From Salmonirosea aquatica (GTDB taxonomy: Bacteria > Bacteroidota > Bacteroidia > Cytophagales > Spirosomataceae): a DNA stretch of 64,000 nucleotides. Below, in pieces: positions 36,660 to 45,118 of the stretch (positions within the stretch are counted from its first letter, which is position 1; each line of letters starts with the position of its first letter). Below the pieces are notes generated by a model. The model saw only the letters and a program-made list of their open reading frames with translations, was not told where the DNA came from and did no database searches. The stretch spans positions 2,046,001 to 2,110,000 of the forward strand of contig NZ_WHLY01000002.1 of NCBI RefSeq assembly GCF_009296315.1. Reading direction: 5' to 3'. Both the position numbers and the translations under genes were made by a program.

Positions 36660-36777
36660 GCTTATTCAAAATAGTAAGGGCATCTCGCTTCCGACTTACC
36701 TTTCTCCTTTTCATTTGATTCATACGGAAACGACCAGTCATTAGGGAAAGACATTTTCCTGTAACAATCCAGCACGT

Positions 36778-37113
36778 ATGAATCACTTCTCACTTTCCCA
36801 GCACCCTGGCGTGCACATCGGCGCCCATACCCGCGTGCAGATCACAGAAATCGTCTATTGCGAAGGCGACCGCAACTACACCCATGTGCACTTTGTCCGC
36901 CGTCCCAAACTCACGCTGTCGGTGACGATGAGGGTTCTGCACGAACGACTTGGCGAGCAGGGCTTTCTACGCATCAGCCGTTCGGCCGTGGTGAACCTGG
37001 ATTACATCGCGCACTACGATAGCCGGCAGGTTATTCTCCGTAATGGTCTGGCACTTCCCATCGCGCGACGGCGGCGCAAACAGGTGCAATCGGCGCTTGA
37101 ATCAATTTTTTAA
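36778..37113 (+). CDS. Stand-alone LytTR DNA-binding protein
   Basis: 111 aa consisting almost only of a LytTR domain (IVYCEGDRNYTHVHF, then FLRISRSAVVNLDYIAHY and a basic C-terminus with ARRRRKQVQ). No receiver or membrane part, unlike typical LytR/AgrA response regulators, so its signal input is unclear. LytTR proteins bind paired 9-10 bp direct repeats about 21 bp apart; such a pattern is present ~0.8 kb upstream. Start ATG 36778 gives the full domain. Confidence 0.88.
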   Translation: MNHFSLSQHPGVHIGAHTRVQITEIVYCEGDRNYTHVHFVRRPKLTLSVTMRVLHERLGEQGFLRISRSAVVNLDYIAHYDSRQVILRNGLALPIARRRRKQVQSALESIF

Positions 37114-37204
37114 TTCCCTTAGGGTAAGGATGGCCCACTTGGCGTCTTATAAGGTACTATTACCAAACTCATTACGTGCGCGTATTCTCCAAACCCTTAC
37201 TACT

Positions 37205-38512
37205 ATGGAAAACCAAAACCAATTTTCCCGACGGAAGTTTATCAAAAACTCAGCCGGCGTGGCGGTGGCCCTGTCGCTTCCTACCATTATTCCCGCCAGT
37301 GCCTTCGGGTCGAACGACCGGGTGCGCGTAGCCGTGCTGGGTGTGAATGGACGGGGCCAAAGCCACATCTCCGGTTTCTCGAACCTGAGCAATGTCGAAC
37401 TGGCTACCCTATGTGATCCCGACAATGTGGTGTTGCAGAAACGCGCCCAGGAGTACGAAAAGAAATCGGGTAAAAAGGTAGGTACCGAGCAGGATCTGCG
37501 GAAAGTATTCGATGATAAATCCATCGATGTCGTCAGCATTGCCATGCCCAACCACTGGCACGCACTGGCGACGATCTGGGCCTGCCAGGCGGGTAAGGAT
37601 GTATACGTAGAGAAGCCGGGCTCGCATAACTTCAACGAAGGGCAAAAAATCATCGAAGCCGCCAAAAAGTACAAGCGCATCGTGCAGCATGGCGTGCAGC
37701 TCCGCAGCTCGGAAGCCATGAAAGAAGCCGTGAAGCACCTGCGCGACGGTCTGATCGGTGACGTGTACATGGCGCGTGGACTGGTGTTCAAGTGGCGGCC
37801 CAGCGTGGGCGACAAGGGTACCGAACCCGTACCCGAAGGCCTGAACTATGACTTGTGGACGGGCCCCGCCGAAATGAAGCCTTTCTCGCGCAACTATGTG
37901 CACTACAACTGGCACTGGCACTGGAACTACGGCAACGGCGATATTGGTAACCAGGGTATTCACGAAACCGACCTGTGCATGTGGGGGCTGGGCGTGGATA
38001 CATTCCCCGAAAAAATCACATCCGGTGGCGGCAAGTTTCTCTGGGACGACTGCCAGGAAACGCCCGAGGTACTTTCGTCGACCTATATTTATCCCAAAGA
38101 GAAAAAAATTATCGAGTTCGAGGTACGTCCCTGGATGACCAACGAAGAAGGCGGTACGGGCATCGGCAATATCTTCTACGGCAGCGAGGGGTACATGGTG
38201 GTAAAAGGGTACGACTTTTACGAAACCTTCCTGGGTCGCGACCGCAAGCCCGGCCCAACGCGGAAGGCGGGCGGCGATCACTTCAAGAACTTTATCGACG
38301 CCGTGGTAGCCCGCGATACCTCCATCCAGAATGGCCCCGTTGAAACGGTGCATCTATCCTCAGGATTGGCCCACCTGGGAAACATCGCCTACCGCACCGG
38401 CCGCGCACTGACGTTCGATCCGAAGGCGGAGAAATTTGTCAACGACAAAGAGGCTAATGCCCTGCTAAGCCGCAAGTACCGCGCACCATTCACTATGCCG
38501 GAAAGCGTGTAG
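37205..38512 (+). CDS. Gfo/Idh/MocA-family oxidoreductase with Tat signal
   Basis: 435 aa from ATG 37205, where the N-terminus carries a twin-arginine signal (RRKFIKNSAGVAVALSLP). The Rossmann domain starts RVRVAVLGVNGRG; the family Lys is in VEKPGSHN. The second half has HETDLCMWGLG and beta-sheet dimer segments typical of this family's periplasmic members in Bacteroidota. Likely an NAD(P)-dependent sugar or glycoside oxidoreductase acting outside the cytosol after folded export. Substrate not assignable. A terminator-like hairpin follows. Confidence 0.88.
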   Translation: MENQNQFSRRKFIKNSAGVAVALSLPTIIPASAFGSNDRVRVAVLGVNGRGQSHISGFSNLSNVELATLCDPDNVVLQKRAQEYEKKSGKKVGTEQDLRKVFDDKSIDVVSIAMPNHWHALATIWACQAGKDVYVEKPGSHNFNEGQKIIEAAKKYKRIVQHGVQLRSSEAMKEAVKHLRDGLIGDVYMARGLVFKWRPSVGDKGTEPVPEGLNYDLWTGPAEMKPFSRNYVHYNWHWHWNYGNGDIGNQGIHETDLCMWGLGVDTFPEKITSGGGKFLWDDCQETPEVLSSTYIYPKEKKIIEFEVRPWMTNEEGGTGIGNIFYGSEGYMVVKGYDFYETFLGRDRKPGPTRKAGGDHFKNFIDAVVARDTSIQNGPVETVHLSSGLAHLGNIAYRTGRALTFDPKAEKFVNDKEANALLSRKYRAPFTMPESV

Positions 38513-38550
38513 GGAGAAACGAGGAAAGGTAATCTTTATCTAATCAAGAA

Positions 38551-38584
38551 AAGAGGTTCGCACGCAACGTGTGGGCCTCTTTTT
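38551..38584 (+). terminator. Terminator after the Gfo/Idh gene
   Basis: AGAGG-containing arm (38551-38563) pairs imperfectly with GTGTGGGCCTCT (38569-38580), followed by T4. Confidence 0.55.
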
Positions 38585-38760
38585 GGTTACACCTACCTCA
38601 TATTTTCAGTACTGATATCGGGATGGCATTCTATTTTATAGTAAAAGGCATGAGTAAAGCCAAACCGGAAAAACAGGTGGGTATTCTACGGCCTGCCGGT
38701 GCTGGATCAGAGCATCCTGGCGGTGAAGGGGTACCTAGAACTAACCAGAAATTTCATAAA

Positions 38761-39924
38761 ATGATCACAACGTCTACAGGCCTGGCAGAAGTGGAGGAAT
38801 TGATTCCACAATTTTCCAATTTCGTAGTTGGCCCTGCCGATCCTGAATTCCCCACTACGGACTTCGCCATCATTCGGCGCGAGGGACTACTGGCCCTACC
38901 CTTACAGGCGGCGTTCGATCCCTTGCAGGCGGCCGACTTCGGGGAAGCACGGGTAGCCTTCCACCGACAGCTGCGCCTGCTCAAAACCATCGGGCGGGGT
39001 AGCCTGCCCGCCGGGCGTATCTACGAAGGGCACATCAATGCCTTGCATCTTATTGAACTGTACGGTACAGCGGCTCAGCAAACCTATTGGGCAGCGTGCG
39101 CAAAGGAACGTCAGCACTTGTTCGGCATCTGGAACACCGAGTTTCAGGATGGCGTATCGATTCATCGTATTTCCGACGACGAATACGAGTTGGCGGGCAG
39201 CAAAACGTTCTGCTCGGGCGCGGGCGAGGTAGATCACATGATCATTACGGGTCATCGGATGCACGGTACCGAAAACCAGGGCTGGCAAATGGTGGTGGTA
39301 CCTTTGGAAAGAATGAGCCAAAAACGCATCGACCCCAGTTTCTGGCACCCGATGGGCATGGAAGCTTCGGCCAGTTATAAAGTAGATTTTACGGGCATCC
39401 GACTGCAAGCATCCGACCTGCTGGGCGGGCCCGACGACTACCACCTTCAGCCCGCCTTCAGCGGAGGCGCCGTGCGTTTTGCGGCGGTACATCTGGGCGG
39501 AGCCGAAGCCCTGCTTGAGCACACCCGCCGTCAGCTCCGGCAGCGCGACCGGCTCGATCAGCCTTATCAATTGCACAGGCTGGGTCGAATGGCGATTGCG
39601 GTAGAAGGAGGCAACCAGTGGCTGGCGGGTGCGGCGGGCCACGCGCTGTATGCCTACAATTCAGCCGAGCAGGTCATCGAGTACGCCAATATGGTCAGGA
39701 CGGCCATTAGCGGAATCTGCCAGGAAGTAATGCAGCTTACACTGGCCTCCATCGGCGTGCAGAGTTGCATGAAACCCAATCCGGTGGAGCAGATCATCCG
39801 CGACCTGCAGACCTACCTCTGCCAGCCCAATCCGGATGGAGCGCTGGCTTCGGTGGGTAGGTACGTGGGAGTAGCCGATCAATCCGTGGCTGATTTGTGG
39901 AATAAAGAAACCAACCATGAATAA
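38761..39924 (+). CDS. Acyl-CoA dehydrogenase-like protein of the PIG-L/NodS module
   Basis: 387 aa from ATG 38761. The frame is open from 38569, but that start lies in a terminator; 38650 is a less likely alternative. The N-terminal half is helical; the middle has YELAGSKTFCSGAGEVDHMIITG, cut by me here as the strand pair that packs on FAD in acyl-CoA dehydrogenases, and the C-terminal helical bundle follows. It is divergent: the standard TEPxxGSD reads NTEFQDG. Overlaps the PIG-L gene by 8 bp, starting a tight three-gene operon. May oxidise a lipid-like or acyl-carrier-bound substrate attached to the glycan made by its partners (inference). Confidence 0.75.
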   Translation: MITTSTGLAEVEELIPQFSNFVVGPADPEFPTTDFAIIRREGLLALPLQAAFDPLQAADFGEARVAFHRQLRLLKTIGRGSLPAGRIYEGHINALHLIELYGTAAQQTYWAACAKERQHLFGIWNTEFQDGVSIHRISDDEYELAGSKTFCSGAGEVDHMIITGHRMHGTENQGWQMVVVPLERMSQKRIDPSFWHPMGMEASASYKVDFTGIRLQASDLLGGPDDYHLQPAFSGGAVRFAAVHLGGAEALLEHTRRQLRQRDRLDQPYQLHRLGRMAIAVEGGNQWLAGAAGHALYAYNSAEQVIEYANMVRTAISGICQEVMQLTLASIGVQSCMKPNPVEQIIRDLQTYLCQPNPDGALASVGRYVGVADQSVADLWNKETNHE

Positions 39925-40651
39925 CGTTTTTAACACCACCGTTAGCCGCACACTTCGGACTTCCCACCTGGCCGGACCGGTGTTGGTGCTGGCACCCCAT
40001 GCCGATGATGAAAGCTTGGGCTGCGGTGGCCTTATCGCCGCTTTGCGCGAGCAGAAGGTACCTGTCTACGTGTGGCTGGTGAGCGATGGTACCATGTCGC
40101 ACCCCAACTCACAGGCTTTTCCCGCCGACCGGCGGTGTGCCCTACGGGAGTCTGAATTCCGGCAGGCTTGCATGCAGCTGGGTGTGACCGGCAAGCAGTT
40201 ACGTTTTTTCCGCTTTCCGGACACCAAGGTACCCCTACCTGGCACCGACGAGTTTGCGACCGCCGTCGGGCAGTTTTGCCGGCATTTAAAAAAACTGAAT
40301 CCCAAAACCATTTTCACGCCTTGGCGGCGCGATCCGCACTGCGATCATCAGGCTACCACGGCCCTCATTCTGAAGGCCATTGAAGAATCCTACTGGCCCG
40401 GCGAGTTGTATGAGTATCCGATCTGGCTGTACGAACTGGCCCGACCCGGCGACGCCCCGCATCCGAGTGAAGTAGAAGTATTTACCTTCACGCTAAAGGA
40501 GGACTGGCAGTGGAAAAAGAAGTCCGCGATTGAAACGCACCGTTCGCAGCTGGGTCAGCTCATCCACGACGACCCCGAGGCTTTTTCCCTGCAACCGGAA
40601 GTGCTTGCCCATTTCACAACCCCTACTGAATATTACTACCGCACCCTATGA
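39917..40651 (+). CDS. PIG-L family N-deacetylase
   Basis: 244 aa. Zinc and catalytic motifs of the family are present: APHADDE near residue 29 and HCDH near residue 139. PIG-L/LmbE enzymes remove acetyl groups from GlcNAc-containing substrates such as GlcNAc-PI, mycothiol or bacillithiol precursors. The start overlaps the dehydrogenase (8 bp) and the stop overlaps the methyltransferase start (ATGA, 4 bp), so the three are translationally coupled. With a NodS-like methyltransferase and a GT2 next door, an N-deacetylated amino-sugar product is likely. Confidence 0.88.
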   Translation: MNNVFNTTVSRTLRTSHLAGPVLVLAPHADDESLGCGGLIAALREQKVPVYVWLVSDGTMSHPNSQAFPADRRCALRESEFRQACMQLGVTGKQLRFFRFPDTKVPLPGTDEFATAVGQFCRHLKKLNPKTIFTPWRRDPHCDHQATTALILKAIEESYWPGELYEYPIWLYELARPGDAPHPSEVEVFTFTLKEDWQWKKKSAIETHRSQLGQLIHDDPEAFSLQPEVLAHFTTPTEYYYRTL

Positions 40652-41235
40652 AAAAAGAATCGCTGGAACCCGACTACTTTGAAGAAATCTACGCCAAGTC
40701 CGACGACCCCTGGGGTTTTGCCAGCCGGGAATACGAACTACATAAGTACTTCGATACGCTGATGCACTTACCCCGCAAGCATTACGCCTCGGCCTTCGAG
40801 CCGGGCTGCTCCATTGGGGTACTTTCGGGTATGCTGGCACCCCGCGTTGATCGGCTGCTTTCGGTGGATGTGAGCGAGAAGGCCCTCGCCCAGGCCCGCC
40901 GGCGCAATGCGGACAAGCCCACTATTACTTTCAGAAACATGCAGTTTCCCCGTCATAAACCCGAACAAACGTTCGATCTTATTCTGCTTTCCGAAGTGGC
41001 TTACTATTGGGGAGATACTGAATTCGATCAGGCCCGCGACCAGGTACTGACCCTGCTGGAGCCGGGTGGCGACCTGGTGCTGGTGCACTGGACCCCCTTC
41101 GTGGACGACTACCCGCTCACAGGCGACGAAGTGCACGATCGTTTTATTCGGTTTTCCCAGCACACTTCCACGCTTCAGCATCTTGAAGGCAAGCGGGAGG
41201 CTACCTACCGACTCGATGTGTTTCGCAAGGCTTAG
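40648..41235 (+). CDS. NodS-like SAM-dependent methyltransferase
   Basis: 195 aa. Features of the NodS family: SDDPWGF-SREYELHKY at the N-terminus, then EPGCSIGVLSGML (SAM motif I), SVDVSEKALAQARRR and DLILLSEVAYYWGD. NodS N-methylates the deacetylated sugar of rhizobial Nod factors. Here it is coupled by a 4-bp overlap to a PIG-L deacetylase, the same deacetylate-then-methylate logic. The 3' end overlaps the convergent glycosyltransferase by 4 bp. Exact substrate unknown. Confidence 0.85.
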   Translation: MKKESLEPDYFEEIYAKSDDPWGFASREYELHKYFDTLMHLPRKHYASAFEPGCSIGVLSGMLAPRVDRLLSVDVSEKALAQARRRNADKPTITFRNMQFPRHKPEQTFDLILLSEVAYYWGDTEFDQARDQVLTLLEPGGDLVLVHWTPFVDDYPLTGDEVHDRFIRFSQHTSTLQHLEGKREATYRLDVFRKA

Positions 41236-42416
41236 GCCCGAAGCGAAGCCAGCGCGGGTGTCCCAAAGTGATTTTCCAGGGTAGTAAGCAAAGCATCCAA
41301 CTGCGCGATTCCCTCGTCCAGAGGTATGCTTAGGAACGAAGCTTGTCGGGCTTCGACTAACTTGGGGTGTTCCCACACACAATACCAATACTGTCCGAAG
41401 TAGGCAGGTCTGGTGATTTTGTTTAGGAATAGCAGTGGATTGGGCAGCGTGTACTCTGTCAGATACCGGCACACTGTATCCAGATTCTCGGCATTTTGAA
41501 CCAGCCAATACGCATACAGGGCTCTTTGCAATTGAAAGCAAAGCCACTGGGCGCGGGCTGACGAAACAAACACATACTCGCCATCTTCCTCGGCTTTCTT
41601 CCATTTCATCAACTGCGCCGCCATACCCCATTCGGTGCGCCCCGCTACGCGGCTAGATGTATATATAATCAGGCGGTCGTTCATCTTGATGCAGGCATCG
41701 CGCTGGAGGAGTTTTTGGTAAAAGTACTTGTCTTCGTTGTAGGGCAAAGGCGACAAGCCTCCTACCGCAGCGTACATGTGCTGACGTACCGCGAATCCCG
41801 CTCCTGAAAAGTGCGTATGCACCAGATCAAAAGCGACCTCCTCCTGCGCCCGTTGCCGGAGTTGCTTTTCCAGCGAAAAATAGGTACGCAGATTGGTAAA
41901 AACAGTGCCCTCGATTTCTTCCTTAACCAGTAACATTGCCCCCGCCGCGTGAACGGTGGGGGCAGCAAAAGTCCGCGTGAGCTCACTCACGAAATCCGGT
42001 GCCAGCTGACTGTCGGCATCGGTGGATACGATGATTCCCTCGGGATGGCCATTCTGCACCAGCCGCTGACTACACCATTCCATCGCCAGCCGTCGGGCCC
42101 AGCCAATGTGGGCATAGTGTGGGGGTAGGTTGACCGAAACGATGTGGATACCCGGATGCCGCCGCGCAGCCAGCGCGCGGCCTATGGTATCGTCCGTCGT
42201 GTTATTTACTAATAAGAGTACCTCAAAAAGCGAAGTGTTCAGGGGTTGACCTTCCGCATCGACTTGTTGTGCAAAGGCATTCAGGCAGGCCGCGATGTGG
42301 TCTTCTTCATCCTTGGCCGGCACAGCAAACACGATGCGTCCTTCGGGGTTGGAAGTCTTCGGCTCAGGGCTATGCCAGATGAAAAGTGTGGTGTGCGGGG
42401 CAGGTTCTTGAAACAT
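41232..42416 (-). CDS. Family 2 glycosyltransferase of the PIG-L/NodS module
   Basis: 394 aa GT-A fold enzyme. The N-terminus shows IVFAVPAKDEEDHIAACL, then LLLVNNTTDDT, and the metal-binding STDADSQ. No membrane helix at the end, so it is probably cytosolic and uses a nucleotide sugar. Although on the opposite strand, it is convergent with, and overlaps by 4 bp, the NodS-like gene, and from memory the same four protein families co-occur in other phyla, so it likely belongs to the module. Confidence 0.8.
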   Translation of the reverse strand: MFQEPAPHTTLFIWHSPEPKTSNPEGRIVFAVPAKDEEDHIAACLNAFAQQVDAEGQPLNTSLFEVLLLVNNTTDDTIGRALAARRHPGIHIVSVNLPPHYAHIGWARRLAMEWCSQRLVQNGHPEGIIVSTDADSQLAPDFVSELTRTFAAPTVHAAGAMLLVKEEIEGTVFTNLRTYFSLEKQLRQRAQEEVAFDLVHTHFSGAGFAVRQHMYAAVGGLSPLPYNEDKYFYQKLLQRDACIKMNDRLIIYTSSRVAGRTEWGMAAQLMKWKKAEEDGEYVFVSSARAQWLCFQLQRALYAYWLVQNAENLDTVCRYLTEYTLPNPLLFLNKITRPAYFGQYWYCVWEHPKLVEARQASFLSIPLDEGIAQLDALLTTLENHFGTPALASLRA

Positions 42417-42484
42417 GGAAAATATATACTTTCATAGGGTAAATGATGGGGTACCTTAGGTCATCTATGACCACCAATTTGCTT

Positions 42485-42534
42485 AAAAAAACAGTGCCGG
42501 GGATGTCAGTCTAAGACTGACATCCCCGGCACTG
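42485..42534 (-). terminator. Long perfect hairpin terminator of the aminopeptidase gene
   Basis: A 43-bp perfect palindrome (42492-42534) with CAGTGCCGGGGATGTCAG arms. Read on the minus strand it is followed by T6 (42490-42485), so it terminates the leftward aminopeptidase gene. Confidence 0.9.
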
Positions 42535-42557
42535 GATCAAGGCTAGAAAATCTGCTT

Positions 42558-43834
42558 TTACACAAAGGGTTGACTGATGGATACCGAAGGTTGCGAAAAC
42601 CATTGGGGGCCCGCTTCGGTCATGTGCACACAGTCCTCGTGGCGCACGCCGAACTCACCCACAATCGAAATGTTCGGCTCGATGCTGAAGCACATGCCGG
42701 GTTGCAGGGGTAGCTGATTGCCTTTCACGATGTACCCCCACTCGTGGCCCTCCATCCCGATGCCGTGGCCGGTGCGGTGGGGCAAACCGGGCAATTTATA
42801 GCCCGGTCCAAAGCCGGCATCAGTCAGTACCTTGCGCGCGGCGGCATCGACACTTTCACAGGGAGCGCCCAGCTGTGCGGCGGCAAACCCGGCCAACTGC
42901 GCCTTTTTTTCCAGATTCCAGATCTCAAGCTGTCGGGCAGTAGGTTCCGCACCAAACACGATGGTACGGCTGATGTCGGAGGCGTACCCTTGTACCAGGC
43001 AGCCGCAATCCATGAGGACCACATCGCCTTTTTTTAGTTTTTGGGGCTGGGTGCTGCCGTGCGGAAACGCCGAAGCTTCGGCGAAATTGGCCATCGCAAA
43101 ATCATTCACCGCCCCGAGTTTCCGATGCGCGGTGGCCACAATTTCCGAAAATTCCGACGGCGCCATCCCTTCCTTCAAACTACTAATCCCAATTTTCATG
43201 GCCGCCACGGTGATATCGGTGGCTTTCTGCATCAAAGCCAGTTCGGTGGCCGATTTGATCAGTCGGCAGGGTACCGTCACCGGGTCGCCGCTGACGTACT
43301 CGAACTGCGGAGCTACTTTGCGCAGGCCATCCACAATAAAAAACCGCACCGATTCCTCGATCCCGATCTTTCCCGAGGTACCCCCGCCTCATTGATCGCT
43401 TTTATGATTTGTAATGAAGGATTTTCATCTTCCTGCCACACGTACACTTGCTTTCCGATCTTGATCAGCTCCCGCATCCTACCTTCTTCGAAGCCAGGAC
43501 ACACATAGCTCACCTCGCCCTGCGCCGGAATCACGGCGACCATGGTACGTTCACTGCGCCCCCAGCGAATGCCCGTGAAGTAATTCATGGTGGTACCTGA
43601 GTCCAGCACCAACGCGGCCATTCCGGCTTCTTTCAATAGTCGCTGGGCTTTTTTGATTCGCTCTTCCCGCTCTGCCACGGTAATGGGCTGCACGCCTTCG
43701 GTCATGGGCTGGAGGTTATCCAGCACCGTGTTGGCGTCCTGCTCTTTTTGGGTGGAGGCGCAGGCATTCAATCCGGCCAGGGTACCTGTTCCGGCGGCTA
43801 TGGCCGAGAGCGCGAGGAAGTCTTTTCTTTTCAT
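42558..43834 (-). pseudogene. Xaa-Pro aminopeptidase (M24), frameshifted
   Basis: Two frames together make one M24 peptidase. Frame one (43834 to ~43390) holds a Tat/lipoprotein-like leader (MKRKDFLALSAIAAG, LNACAS) and the creatinase N-domain. Frame two (to 42558) holds the metal site: MDCGC-YASDISRT, LPHRTGHGIG, SIEPN and the final Glu in VHMTEAG. The frames join if one G is added to the minus-strand G5 tract (C5 at 43381-43385), giving a 425-aa protein whose junction reads INEAGGTSGKIGIEES. Removes N-terminal residues before proline; probably periplasmic. Possibly intact in reality if this is a sequencing error. Confidence 0.85.
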
Positions 43835-43905
43835 GAGGGGTGTAAAAGTGAGGGAAATTTTTTATAGATAAATCTGCAATATGTTTCAAGCTTCTGATTA
43901 ATCAT

Positions 43906-44202
43906 TTAAGCATATACCACTTCCTTCAGTACGGCAGGACCAATGTAAGGGCTCAACCCATTCTTAGTAACTACCTCAATTTTTTCATTCTTAAAAAGAT
44001 TTTCGAGCAGTTCACACGCCTCCATATAGTTATCAAAGTTTTCTTTGCCCGGCTCAAAGTCCAGCAAAATATCAATATCACTGTCGTACTTTTGCTCGCT
44101 GCGCACGTACGATCCAAATAACCCAACATCCCTGATACCTGAATTTACAAGTTTGGGTTTGTTCGATTTTAGGATCTTTAATATGTATTCCTTGGAAGTC
44201 AT
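43906..44202 (-). CDS. MNT-type minimal nucleotidyltransferase (MntA-like)
   Basis: 98 aa. The nucleotidyltransferase core is clear: GLFGSYVRSEQKYDSDIDIL, with GS, then D-x-D. Such proteins are the antitoxin half of MNT-HEPN (MntA-HepT) pairs, where they AMPylate the HEPN RNase. No HepT-like (DUF86) gene is adjacent; the only neighbour of related type is the broken DUF4145 gene upstream. AT-richer than the genome. Probably an orphan antitoxin or a remnant of a mobile toxin-antitoxin module. Confidence 0.85.
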   Translation of the reverse strand: MTSKEYILKILKSNKPKLVNSGIRDVGLFGSYVRSEQKYDSDIDILLDFEPGKENFDNYMEACELLENLFKNEKIEVVTKNGLSPYIGPAVLKEVVYA

Positions 44203-44291
44203 TCGCTTATGATATTGTCAGATTGTTACACAGACTGGATATGTACTTGCAAAATCAACAAAAATTTGTGACGCATAAACCTAAGAGTGTG

Positions 44292-45053
44292 CTATTTTTT
44301 TCTAGTCCCTTTTCGCTTGTTGATCTCTTTTATCATTTTATTTAACGTCTGTTCATTGTTGTCGTACAACTTACGCAATGAAAAATCAAGTAATTCATAA
44401 GCATCAAGTATATCTGTTTGACTCAACGTGCCTACATGGCTACCCGTATTTCCAATCCACTTTATAGCTAACAGGTATTCAGCTATCTGGCTATTTTTCT
44501 TCTGATACTCAACAATTCTATCGTGCAAGTTCAGTCTTCTCCTCTTTTTGTTTTTTATAACGCTCCTTTTTACCTTTTCTTGGGTTAGAAGTATTTCGAT
44601 CGCCGTACGGATTTTGTTTGCACAGGAGGATAAATCCACCCAGAAAAGGGCGAAAGAAAGGATAATTTCGTCCTTGATAAGCGGTGGACATTTTTCGGGA
44701 ATTTTAAAGATAGGGAGTGGAGGATAAAAGAAAGCGGGCGTAAATATTTCAAATCGCTCACGATCGTACTCCCCAGTGAATTGATCATAATATTCAAAAT
44801 CTTCAATGGTACCTGTTCCTGATATGGCTACAAATTCATGACAGCTTTTGCAATTTAATACGCCGCTAAAAGTCAGTCTTACCTATTCTATTTCCCAAGC
44901 TTCGTGATCATGATCCGTTTTCGACTCAGCACTTTCGTCAAAGAAAAATTTATCCTTTATTATTTCCAAAGATGAATTTTGGCAGTTGGGACATGGCCAA
45001 GCTATTTTCGAATCTAATGAGAATGTATTTTTAGCCCAGTCTCTAATCTTCAT
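44292..45053 (-). pseudogene. DUF4145-domain protein interrupted by an in-frame amber codon
   Basis: One continuous frame runs from ATG 45053 to the stop at 44292 (253 codons) except for TAG at 44885-44883 (codon 57). The N-terminal part has a zinc-ribbon-like CPNC and, after the stop, CKSC; the C-terminal part has IGNTGSHV-LSQTDILDAYELLDFSLRKLYD, the DUF4145 (HEPN-like) helices. The residues around the stop (WEIE, stop, VRLTFSGVL) fit a family position that is often Trp, so a TGG-to-TAG change is likely. The longest stop-free piece alone starts near 44639. Low GC; probably foreign and inactivated. Confidence 0.75.
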
Positions 45054-45118
45054 CTCTTGAAATTCTAAATCAGTTATTGAGCTAAAAACATTGCTATCAA
45101 TCAGTTACCAATATCTTC

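Noticed and set aside
38569-38760. N-terminal extension of the acyl-CoA dehydrogenase from 38569
   Set aside because: The extension begins inside the preceding terminator and lacks family similarity; ATG 38761 fits the domain start.
44585-44806. A 73-residue minus-strand frame overlapping the DUF4145 gene
   Set aside because: The frame that joins the zinc-ribbon and DUF4145 halves runs through this stretch in another phase; this frame is not conserved-looking.
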